Shown here: positions 1 through 5,461 of the stretch, one piece after another | Position numbering within the stretch: position 1 is the first letter of the stretch | How the letters are laid out: the number at the start of each line of letters is the position of its first letter | Origin: Clostridia bacterium | Lineage (GTDB): Bacteria; Bacillota; Clostridia; Oscillospirales; Acutalibacteraceae | DNA length: 10,940 nucleotides | Assembly: GCA_017382915.1 (NCBI GenBank) | Contig: JAFNZJ010000027.1 | Span: forward strand, 1-10,940 | Reading direction: 5' to 3' | Notes under the pieces: generated by a model | The model's database searches: none | What the model was told of the DNA's origin: nothing | The model's input: the letters and a program-made list of their open reading frames with translations, nothing else | Position numbers and translations under genes: made by a program

Positions 1-1
1 C

Positions 2-52
2 CAATTTATTAAAATAAAAACACCATTTAACGGAAGGTTGACAGTAAGTTGA
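2..52 (+). CDS. Possible 3' end of an upstream gene (partial)
   Basis: One frame is open from the window edge to a TGA at 50-52, giving 16 residues that end in NGRLTVS. The other two forward frames stop at 10-12 and 15-17. The TGA overlaps the TTG start of the next gene (TTGA, 49-52), a usual arrangement for translationally coupled operon genes. This fits an upstream gene of the same surface-polymer operon. The tail is too short to identify, and the upstream gene could instead end at one of the earlier stops. Confidence 0.4.
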   Translation, partial: QFIKIKTPFNGRLTVS

Positions 53-1242
53 AGGTATTTCAGGTTAATTCTGTTTGCGGTACGGGTAGCACAGGTCGCA
101 TTGTTTGTGATATAAAGCAAATGCTTAAAAACAGTGGTAATGATTGCCGTATTGCTTATGGTAGGGGCTTTTTTGATGACCCTGATTGCGTAAAAATTGA
201 AAATGACTTGGTTTTTAAAGCACATGTGTTTTTTTCACGCATTACTGACAGGCAGGGCTTTTATTCTACCGCAGCAACCCGCAGATTAGTGCGCGATATT
301 GAGCAGTTTAACCCCGATATTATCCATCTGCACAATATACACGGTTACTACCTTGACATAAGGGTTTTGTTTGAGTTTTTGAAACAGTATAACAAACCTG
401 TTGTTTGGACCCTTCATGACTGCTGGGCCTTTACGGGACACTGTGCATATTTCAGCTTTGCAGGTTGTGAAAAATGGAAGACAGAATGCGGTCAGTGTCC
501 CCAAAAAAGTGCATATCCCGCAAGCGTTTTAATTGATAATTCAAAAAAATCCTTTAACCTTAAAAAGGACTTGTTTACCGATATAGATAATTTGCAAATT
601 GTAACCCCTTCAAATTGGCTTAATGGTGTGGTTAAGGAATCTTTTTTGAAAAAATTCCCCGTTACCACCATATATAACGGCATTGACCTAAATGTTTTTA
701 AGCCACTTAAAAGTGATTTTAAATCTAAAAACGGTTTAAGCGGTAAAAAAGTTGTTTTGGGTGTTGCAAATGTGTGGGAAAAGCGCAAAGGTCTTGATGA
801 TTTTATAAAGCTTAGCAAAGTTTTGCCGAATGATTATAAAATTGTTTTGGTGGGACTTAGTGAAAAGCAAATTGCAGCCTTACCCCAAAATATTTTAGGT
901 ATTTCACGCACCGAAAACATAAACCAGTTGGTTGAAATTTATTCCGCCGCCGATGTTTATGTCAATACAAGCGTTGAAGAAACAATGGGTCTTACCACCG
1001 TTGAAGCCTTGGCATGCGGTACACCCGCAGTGGTTTATAATGCCACCGCCGTGCCCGAAATGGTTAATGAAAAATGCGGAAAGGTTGTAAATGCGGGGGA
1101 TATAGATGGTCTGATAAAGGCTATAACCACCGTTGATGTTAGGGCGGAGGATTGTCTTCTGCGTGCCGCTGAATTTGAAAAGGATAAACAGTATAATATT
1201 TATCTTAACCTTTACAAAAACACATTAGGTAGTGAAAAGTAA
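49..1242 (+). CDS. GT4-family glycosyltransferase
   Basis: This 397-residue protein is a GT-B fold retaining glycosyltransferase of family GT4. It should move a sugar from a nucleotide-sugar donor onto a growing surface glycan at the cytoplasmic face of the membrane. The N-terminus has the glycine-rich acceptor-side motif SVCGTGSTGRI (8-18). The C-terminal donor half has IYNGIDLNVF (208-217), VANVWEKRKG (239-248) and the EX7E motif E311-E319, followed by ALACGTPAVV. Residues 125-150 hold five cysteines (C125, C132, C140, C147, C150) in a block I recognise from related capsule/EPS transferases; it may bind metal, which is inference. The start is TTG at 49, because translation from it gives the usual MKVFQVNS beginning and GGAAGG lies at 32-37. 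It is the first full gene of a four-gene operon with LicD, TagD-like and TagF-like genes. The sugar and linkage cannot be read from sequence. Confidence 0.88.
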   Translation: MKVFQVNSVCGTGSTGRIVCDIKQMLKNSGNDCRIAYGRGFFDDPDCVKIENDLVFKAHVFFSRITDRQGFYSTAATRRLVRDIEQFNPDIIHLHNIHGYYLDIRVLFEFLKQYNKPVVWTLHDCWAFTGHCAYFSFAGCEKWKTECGQCPQKSAYPASVLIDNSKKSFNLKKDLFTDIDNLQIVTPSNWLNGVVKESFLKKFPVTTIYNGIDLNVFKPLKSDFKSKNGLSGKKVVLGVANVWEKRKGLDDFIKLSKVLPNDYKIVLVGLSEKQIAALPQNILGISRTENINQLVEIYSAADVYVNTSVEETMGLTTVEALACGTPAVVYNATAVPEMVNEKCGKVVNAGDIDGLIKAITTVDVRAEDCLLRAAEFEKDKQYNIYLNLYKNTLGSEK

Positions 1243-1243
1243 T

Positions 1244-2083
1244 ATGGCAAATGAATTAAATCAAACCACCGAAAAGCTGCATAAATGTCAGCTTTTATTG
1301 GCAAGTGAGCTTAAAAGACTTTGCGAAAAGCATAATATAAAATATTATATGATAGCGGGCACCCTGCTTGGTGCAGTTAGGCATAAGGGCTTTATTCCGT
1401 GGGATGATGATATGGACTTTGCCATTATGCGCTGTGATTATGCAAGGTTTTTAAAGGTTTGCAAAGCAGAGCTTGGCGAAGATTTTGTCTTACAAGAAAT
1501 GTTTATTGATAAAAACTATGCCTTGCCTATGGCAAAGTTGCTTTTAAAGGGGACCGTTCTTGCTGAATATACTACAGTAAATAATAAGGCACTAAAGGGT
1601 ATTTATATTGATGTATTTCCCTTTGACAGTATACCCGACAGTGAAGCTTTAAGAAAAAAACACAGCCGCAAAATATATATTTTAAAATATTTGTTTTTGG
1701 CAAAGCAAAGCTATAAATTTCCTAAAAAGGGTGAGTATAAAAAAAGCCTTATTTACGCTTTGTTAAAGTTTGCTTCATTTTTTGTTACCAAGTCTTTTTT
1801 GCGTAACAGTTTAGAAAATGAGCTTTGCCGTTTTAAGGGTGAAAAAACCAAAAAGGTTGCCGCAATTGGTGGTGCCTACCCATATAGTAAGGAATCGGTT
1901 GAAAGGCAGTGGTTTGAGGAATCGGTGGAGCTTGATTTTGAAAATATTAAGCTTTCCGCCCCAAAGGACTACACCGAATATTTAACCTATTTTTATGGTG
2001 ATTATATGACCCCTCCGCCCGAGGACAAGCGTGAAAATCGCCACAATGTTGTTAAACTGGATTTTGGAAAATATAATTTTTAA
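1244..2083 (+). CDS. LicD family phosphotransferase
   Basis: This protein of about 279 residues belongs to the LicD/fukutin-related family (nucleotidyltransferase-like fold). These enzymes transfer a phospho-alcohol group, classically phosphocholine, from a CDP-linked donor onto a glycan. The family signature is clear near the N-terminus: IKYYMIAGTLLGAVRHKGF, then IPWDDDMDFAI, with the metal-binding aspartates at about 54-58. A basic, hydrophobic stretch in the middle (about 140-190) and a conserved-looking C-terminus (YGDYMTPPP, then RHNVV) are also present. I chose ATG 1244, one base after the previous stop. An in-frame GTG at 1232 would overlap that gene by 11 nt. No licC-like choline cytidylyltransferase is visible here. 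The next gene makes CDP-glycerol, so glycerol phosphate is a possible substrate; this is inference. Confidence 0.88.
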   Translation: MANELNQTTEKLHKCQLLLASELKRLCEKHNIKYYMIAGTLLGAVRHKGFIPWDDDMDFAIMRCDYARFLKVCKAELGEDFVLQEMFIDKNYALPMAKLLLKGTVLAEYTTVNNKALKGIYIDVFPFDSIPDSEALRKKHSRKIYILKYLFLAKQSYKFPKKGEYKKSLIYALLKFASFFVTKSFLRNSLENELCRFKGEKTKKVAAIGGAYPYSKESVERQWFEESVELDFENIKLSAPKDYTEYLTYFYGDYMTPPPEDKRENRHNVVKLDFGKYNF

Positions 2084-2095
2084 GGGGATTATATT

Positions 2096-2485
2096 ATGAA
2101 AAAAGTTATAACCTACGGTACATTTGACCTGCTTCATTACGGTCATATTCAGCTTTTAAAAAGAGCTAAAGAAAAAGGGGATTATTTAATAGTTGCCCTT
2201 TCTACCGATGATTTTAACTGGAATTCAAAACAAAAAAAGTGCTACTTTTCATATGAGCAAAGAAAACTGCTTTTAGAATCTATTCGCTATGTTGATTTGG
2301 TTATTCCTGAAGAGAATTGGGAGCAAAAAATAACCGATGTTAAGGAGTATAAAATTGATACCTTTGTAATGGGTGATGATTGGCAGGGTAAGTTTGACTT
2401 TTTAAAGGATTATTGTGAGGTTGTTTATCTGCCCCGCACACCCGAAATTTCTACAACTCAAATTAAAACCGATTTAGGAAAATAG
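2096..2485 (+). CDS. tagD: Glycerol-3-phosphate cytidylyltransferase (TagD-like)
   Basis: The enzyme makes CDP-glycerol and pyrophosphate from CTP and sn-glycerol 3-phosphate in the cytoplasm. The 129 residues match the usual family length and are collinear with the TagD I remember from Bacillus. The N-terminal GTFDLLHYGHI contains the nucleotide-binding HxGH motif (H14-H17). QKKCYFSYEQRK lies at about 46-57, FVMGDDWQGKFDFL at 90-103, and the C-terminal RTPEISTTQIK at 114-124. The last is a variant of the canonical RTEGISTT motif, with the glycine replaced by glutamate; activity is probably kept because the catalytic residues around it are present. AAGGGG (2082-2087) overlaps the previous stop and gives a good ribosome site. 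The next gene, one base downstream, encodes the CDP-glycerol-using transferase, so donor synthesis and use are co-expressed. Confidence 0.93.
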   Translation: MKKVITYGTFDLLHYGHIQLLKRAKEKGDYLIVALSTDDFNWNSKQKKCYFSYEQRKLLLESIRYVDLVIPEENWEQKITDVKEYKIDTFVMGDDWQGKFDFLKDYCEVVYLPRTPEISTTQIKTDLGK

Positions 2486-2486
2486 T

Positions 2487-3701
2487 ATGAAAACATATTT
2501 AAAAAAGGTCCTTAAGGTATTAAGCTTAATACGCTTTGGCGATATTTGTGACCTTGTTAAAATAATTTTATCTTGCCCTATTGGGTTAATATTTAGGCTG
2601 TTTAAAAAAGATATTTGGATAGTCTCTGAAATGGAGCATACTGCCCGTGATAACGGCTATTGGTTTTTTAAATATATGCGCCAAAATCATCCTGACAGGG
2701 CAGTGTATTATCCAATACAATTTTCATCCCCCGATTATAAAAGGGTTGCCCCGCTCGGCAATGTAATTCCGCACGGCTCATTTAAGCACCACATTTATAC
2801 ATGGGCCGCCAGGGTTGATATAAGCGCCAGAACGGGTAGGGGACTGCCTGCATCATTTATGTGCCATCTTTTTCAGGTGCGCGGCTTTTACCCCTTTAAA
2901 ACGGTGTTTTTACAGCACGGTGTTACTATGAATAAAGCCCCGTTTTTAGAGCAAAAGCGTAACCGTATTGATTTGTTTATTGCCGCTACCGAGGCTGAGG
3001 CAAAAGGCATAGTAAATGATTTGGGTTACAGCGCCCAAAAGGTAAAGGTTTTGGGCTTTACCCGTTATGATGAGCTTAATGAATTTAATGCAAATAATAA
3101 TCAAATACTATTGATGCCGACCTGGCGTTTTTGGCTTTACCCCGATTTGGGCAGAATTACCGAGCAGGACAGGTTAAAGGTTAAAAATTCAAACTATGTA
3201 AAAACCTATTGCAGTTTTTTAAGCAGTAAAAGGCTTAATGATTTTTTAACCGAAAACAACCTTACCTTGTTGTTTTTTCCGCACAATCAAATGCAGCCGT
3301 TTTTGGGCGAATTTGAGGGCAATGAACGAATAAAAATAGCATCTACCGAAGAATATGATGTTCAAAAAGCCCTTAAGGAATCGGCATATTTAATAACCGA
3401 TTATTCAAGCATTTCTTTTGATTTTGCATATATGAAAAAGCCGCTTTGCTATTTTCAGTTTGATTATGATGAGTTTAGAGAAAAGCATTACCCCGAAGGG
3501 TATTTTAGTTATAAAGACCACGGTTTTGGTCCGATTATTAAGACCGAGGATGATTTGATAACTGAAATAGAGCAGTCGTTTAAAAACGGTTTTGTTATGG
3601 ATGATGTTTATAAAAGCAGGGTGGATGAAACCTTTAAATTCCGTGATAAAAATAACTGTAAAAGAACCTTTGAAGCTATTGAAAATTTAATCAAAGGGTA
3701 G
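2487..3701 (+). CDS. CDP-glycerol glycerophosphotransferase (TagF/TagB-like)
   Basis: This 404-residue GT-B enzyme should add glycerol phosphate from CDP-glycerol onto a lipid-linked glycan, releasing CMP, at the inner face of the membrane. Family marks are FLQHGVTMNK (141-150, catalytic-type His144), LMPTWR (209-214), FFPHNQM (263-269), YLITDYSSISFDFAYMKKPL (301-320) and KHYPEGYF (333-340). The basic and hydrophobic N-terminus (1-45, with an amphipathic look) fits peripheral membrane attachment. Its length is close to single-domain TagB and much shorter than full TagF, so primer-type addition or short-chain synthesis is as likely as long polymer synthesis. The ATG follows the TagD-like stop by one base, with AGGAA at 2476-2480 inside that gene. 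No terminator follows it. The promoter of the next gene overlaps its last codons. Confidence 0.9.
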   Translation: MKTYLKKVLKVLSLIRFGDICDLVKIILSCPIGLIFRLFKKDIWIVSEMEHTARDNGYWFFKYMRQNHPDRAVYYPIQFSSPDYKRVAPLGNVIPHGSFKHHIYTWAARVDISARTGRGLPASFMCHLFQVRGFYPFKTVFLQHGVTMNKAPFLEQKRNRIDLFIAATEAEAKGIVNDLGYSAQKVKVLGFTRYDELNEFNANNNQILLMPTWRFWLYPDLGRITEQDRLKVKNSNYVKTYCSFLSSKRLNDFLTENNLTLLFFPHNQMQPFLGEFEGNERIKIASTEEYDVQKALKESAYLITDYSSISFDFAYMKKPLCYFQFDYDEFREKHYPEGYFSYKDHGFGPIIKTEDDLITEIEQSFKNGFVMDDVYKSRVDETFKFRDKNNCKRTFEAIENLIKG

Positions 3702-3707
3702 TATAAT
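3679..3707 (+). promoter_or_regulatory. Sigma-A-type promoter for the Mrp gene
   Basis: TTGAAA (3679-3684) and a perfect TATAAT (3702-3707) are separated by 17 bp. The -35 box and spacer lie inside the last codons of the glycerophosphotransferase gene. The start of transcription would fall near 3714, leaving a leader of about 30 nt that contains AAAGG (3726-3730) before ATG 3743. This would separate Mrp expression from the surface-polymer operon, although read-through is possible because no terminator lies between them. Confidence 0.6.
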
Positions 3708-3742
3708 AATTTAGCATTTTATTTTAAAGGATATGATTTTTT

Positions 3743-4567
3743 ATGAGCGAATGTACACATGATTGTTCAACCTGTTCACAAAATTGCGGTGACAGAACCG
3801 AGCCCCAAAGCTTTTTAGAAAAGCCCCATGAGCTTAGCAACATTAAAAAAGTAATTGGTGTTGTAAGCGGTAAGGGTGGCGTTGGTAAATCGCTTGTTAC
3901 CTCAATGCTTTCGGTTATTATGAAGCGCCGTGAGCATAATGTGGCTGTGCTTGATGCAGATATTACAGGTCCTTCAATACCTAAAGCCTTTGGTATTAAA
4001 GAAAAGGCAACAGGCAATGAGCTTGGTATTTTCCCTGTAAAAACCAAAACCGATATTAACATTATGTCGGTTAACCTTTTACTTGAAAATGAAACCGACC
4101 CCGTTGTTTGGCGCGGTCCTGTTATTGCAGGCACAGTAAAGCAGTTTTGGACCGATGTTATTTGGGGCGATACCGATTATATGTTTGTTGATATGCCACC
4201 CGGCACAGGTGATGTTCCGCTTACTGTTTTCCAGTCACTTCCTGTTGATGGTATCATTATTGTTACCTCCCCGCAGGAACTGGTTGAAATGATAGTTGAC
4301 AAAGCAGTAAAAATGGCCGAACTTATGAATATCCCTGTTATTGGTTTGGTTCAGAATATGTCATACTTTGAGTGTGAGGGTTGCGGCAAAAAGCATTACC
4401 CCTTTGGCGACGGAAATATAAATGAAGTTGCAAAGCGTCACGGTATTAAAAATATCGCCGAACTGCCAATAAATCCTGAATTTGCAAAGGCTTGCGATGC
4501 GGGTGTAATTGAACTTTTTGAGGGCGATTATTTAAACACTTTGGCAGATGCAATTGAAAGCATTTAA
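3743..4567 (+). CDS. Mrp/Nbp35-family Fe-S carrier P-loop ATPase
   Basis: This 274-residue cytoplasmic protein belongs to the Mrp/Nbp35/ApbC group, which hold and deliver [4Fe-4S] clusters to apo-proteins with help of ATP. The deviant Walker A is GKGGVGKS (43-50). It is followed by DADITGPSIP (71-80), the switch II region FVDMPPGTGD (148-157) and the C-terminal cluster-binding CEGC (C211, C214). The N-terminus carries four more cysteines, C4, C8, C11 and C15 (CX3CX2CX3C), as in Nbp35-like members that bind an extra cluster. The start at 3743 is supported by AAAGG at 3726-3730, though the 12-nt spacing is long. An out-of-frame ATG at 3733 opens only a nine-codon frame. Its own promoter and terminator make it a likely single-gene unit. 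The client protein cannot be told from context. Confidence 0.92.
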   Translation: MSECTHDCSTCSQNCGDRTEPQSFLEKPHELSNIKKVIGVVSGKGGVGKSLVTSMLSVIMKRREHNVAVLDADITGPSIPKAFGIKEKATGNELGIFPVKTKTDINIMSVNLLLENETDPVVWRGPVIAGTVKQFWTDVIWGDTDYMFVDMPPGTGDVPLTVFQSLPVDGIIIVTSPQELVEMIVDKAVKMAELMNIPVIGLVQNMSYFECEGCGKKHYPFGDGNINEVAKRHGIKNIAELPINPEFAKACDAGVIELFEGDYLNTLADAIESI

Positions 4568-4587
4568 CCCACTATATTTAAATTTTT

Positions 4588-4614
4588 AGGCAGGCCTTTT
4601 AGGCCTGCCTTTTT
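4588..4614 (+). terminator. Intrinsic terminator after the Mrp gene
   Basis: A perfect 10-bp stem, AGGCAGGCCT (4588-4597) with AGGCCTGCCT (4601-4610), has a TTT loop and runs into TTTTT (4610-4614). It lies 20 bp after the Mrp stop codon. Confidence 0.9.
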
Positions 4615-4655
4615 ATATACCCTGACATAGTAGTTATTTTGCACAATAATATACT

Positions 4656-4772
4656 GCTTTTTTGTAAAAAAAGTTAATTGTAAAAGGGGGTAGTTTTGTT
4701 GCATAATTATTCAGTAATTATCTACCTTAGTTTTTGTTAAAAATGCTCCCCTAAAATTGGGGAGCATTTTTA
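4656..4772 (+). ncRNA. Candidate small RNA ending at an orphan terminator
   Basis: No credible ORF lies between the Mrp terminator and the next hairpin, yet a strong terminator stands at 4739-4771. Upstream of it is a second fold: a perfect ATAATTA/TAATTAT stem with a TTCAG loop (4703-4721), enclosed by GGTAG/CTACC (4689-4693 with 4722-4726). Only a 9-nt bulge interrupts it, on the 5' side. A weak promoter, CTGACA (4622-4627), N17, AATAAT (4645-4650), would start a transcript near 4657. I do not recognise a known RNA family. It could instead be leader or remnant sequence from the broken-looking ORF downstream. Confidence 0.28.
4739..4771 (+). terminator. Orphan intrinsic terminator hairpin
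   Basis: A perfect 13-bp stem, AAAAATGCTCCCC (4739-4751) with GGGGAGCATTTTT (4759-4771), has a 7-nt loop. The A and T flanks make it able to work on either strand. No gene ends just before it on either strand, and it sits 14 bp upstream of the small ORF at 4785. Confidence 0.75.
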
Positions 4773-4784
4773 GTTATAATACAC

Positions 4785-4970
4785 ATGGTTTTGGGCTGTA
4801 TGACCTGCTTGTTTACAGTACCCGCCAGCGCTGAGACACCTTTGGCAGATTCTTCTGCTGAAGCATTGCCCGAAAACCTTCTTTTTGTGGTTGAGGGCAC
4901 TGAGCTTACCCTTAAAGAGGGCAAAGCTATTGCAGCAGCCCAGTCTGTTTTAGATGCTTATTACAGATAA
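4785..4970 (+). CDS. Small exported-protein-like ORF, probably a 5'-truncated remnant
   Basis: This is a 61-codon ORF. Residues 1-16 look like the hydrophobic core and cleavage site of a signal peptide (VLGCMTCLFTV, then PASA before ETPLAD). The positively charged start that a signal peptide needs is missing. In-frame reading upstream meets TAA at 4752-4754 without another ATG, GTG or TTG start, and no ribosome site precedes 4785. A TATAAT at 4775-4780 is only 5 bp from the ATG and has no -35 partner. The rest is Ala- and Glu-rich, with LTLKEGKAIAAAQSVLDAYY at the end. It is followed by a terminator, as a real gene would be. I do not recognise a family. The likeliest reading is a gene that lost its 5' end. 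A real small gene with an unusual start is the alternative. Confidence 0.4.
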   Translation: MVLGCMTCLFTVPASAETPLADSSAEALPENLLFVVEGTELTLKEGKAIAAAQSVLDAYYR

Positions 4971-4977
4971 TTAGTTA

Positions 4978-5009
4978 AAAAAAGGTCCTCCAATAGGAGG
5001 GCCTTTTTT
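4978..5009 (+). terminator. Intrinsic terminator after the small ORF
   Basis: CCTCC (4987-4991) pairs with GGAGG (4996-5000) around an AATA loop. The stem extends through a T-G wobble and GG/CC, then AAAAAA (4978-4983) with TTTTTT (5004-5009). It lies just after the stop at 4968-4970. Confidence 0.85.
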
Positions 5010-5037
5010 GTTATAATCTATTGCTTTTTTATTCCTC

Positions 5038-5066
5038 TTGACAAGTAGAGCAAAAAAATGTAAAAT
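5038..5066 (+). promoter_or_regulatory. Strong sigma-A-type promoter of the lipoprotein gene
   Basis: A perfect TTGACA (5038-5043) is followed after 17 bp by TAAAAT (5061-5066), which differs from consensus at one base. Transcription would start near 5073. GGAGG at 5089-5093 then gives a ribosome site just before ATG 5098. Confidence 0.75.
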
Positions 5067-5097
5067 AACATAGAAATTATAAACTCTTGGAGGAATT

Positions 5098-5448
5098 ATG
5101 AAAGGTATAGTTAAATCTGTTGCAGTAGTACTTACACTTTGTTTTATACTTTCTGCTTGCGGTGGCAGTGGGGAAGAGGTTATTTTATCATCAACACCTG
5201 CTTCTTCTGATATTTCAAGTGAAATCTCATCAGAGGTATTGTCGTCTGAAATATTGTCTTCAGCCGTTACTACTTCGGCACCCGCATCCAGTAAAAAGCC
5301 ATCTGTCAGCAAAAAGCCGTCGTCAACCACCACTGTTACCAAACCCGTGGCAAATAGCGGCTATCAGTATAATACTAATTTGAATATTGAAGATAATGTT
5401 TTTATGGATTCTTTAATATACACAGGCTATAATATGAAAAAAGCATAG
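5098..5448 (+). CDS. N-terminal piece of the frameshifted lipoprotein
   Basis: The piece has 116 residues. The first 21 form a lipoprotein signal peptide: basic MKGIVK, a hydrophobic core (AVVLTLCFIL) and the lipobox LSAC with Cys21, followed by GGSGEE. Residues 30-85 are a low-complexity linker rich in Ser, Thr, Val and Ile, ending in repeated KKPS units, of the kind that spans the cell wall. From about 86 (NSGYQYNTNLNIEDNVFMDS) the sequence becomes folded-domain-like and is cut off by the frameshift. Alone it would be an exported lipid-anchored peptide without a functional domain. GGAGG at 5089-5093 sets the start. Confidence 0.7.
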   Translation: MKGIVKSVAVVLTLCFILSACGGSGEEVILSSTPASSDISSEISSEVLSSEILSSAVTTSAPASSKKPSVSKKPSSTTTVTKPVANSGYQYNTNLNIEDNVFMDSLIYTGYNMKKA

Positions 5449-5461
5449 GGCAGACGGACTT

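Noticed and set aside
3724..4134. 136-codon ORF on the minus strand
   Set aside because: It is antisense to the well-supported Mrp gene, which carries all family motifs, and its translation is low-complexity Ser/Thr/Pro with no recognisable domain.
4684..4727. Known riboswitch or T-box leader
   Set aside because: The fold is small, I see no conserved motif of a known class, and no suitable gene with a ribosome site follows.
5290..5330. AAAAAGCC-type repeats as a CRISPR or tandem-repeat element
   Set aside because: They encode two in-frame KKPS units of a linker and show no spacer structure.
4971..5342. 123-codon ORF on the minus strand across the terminator and lipoprotein start
   Set aside because: It spans a terminator, a near-consensus promoter and the lipoprotein signal sequence on the opposite strand. 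The translation mirrors the Ser-rich repeat region.
5446..5448. TAG as a read-through or recoded stop
   Set aside because: Reading through TAG stays in the wrong frame. The homologous-looking continuation is in the other frame, so a one-base shift explains the data better.
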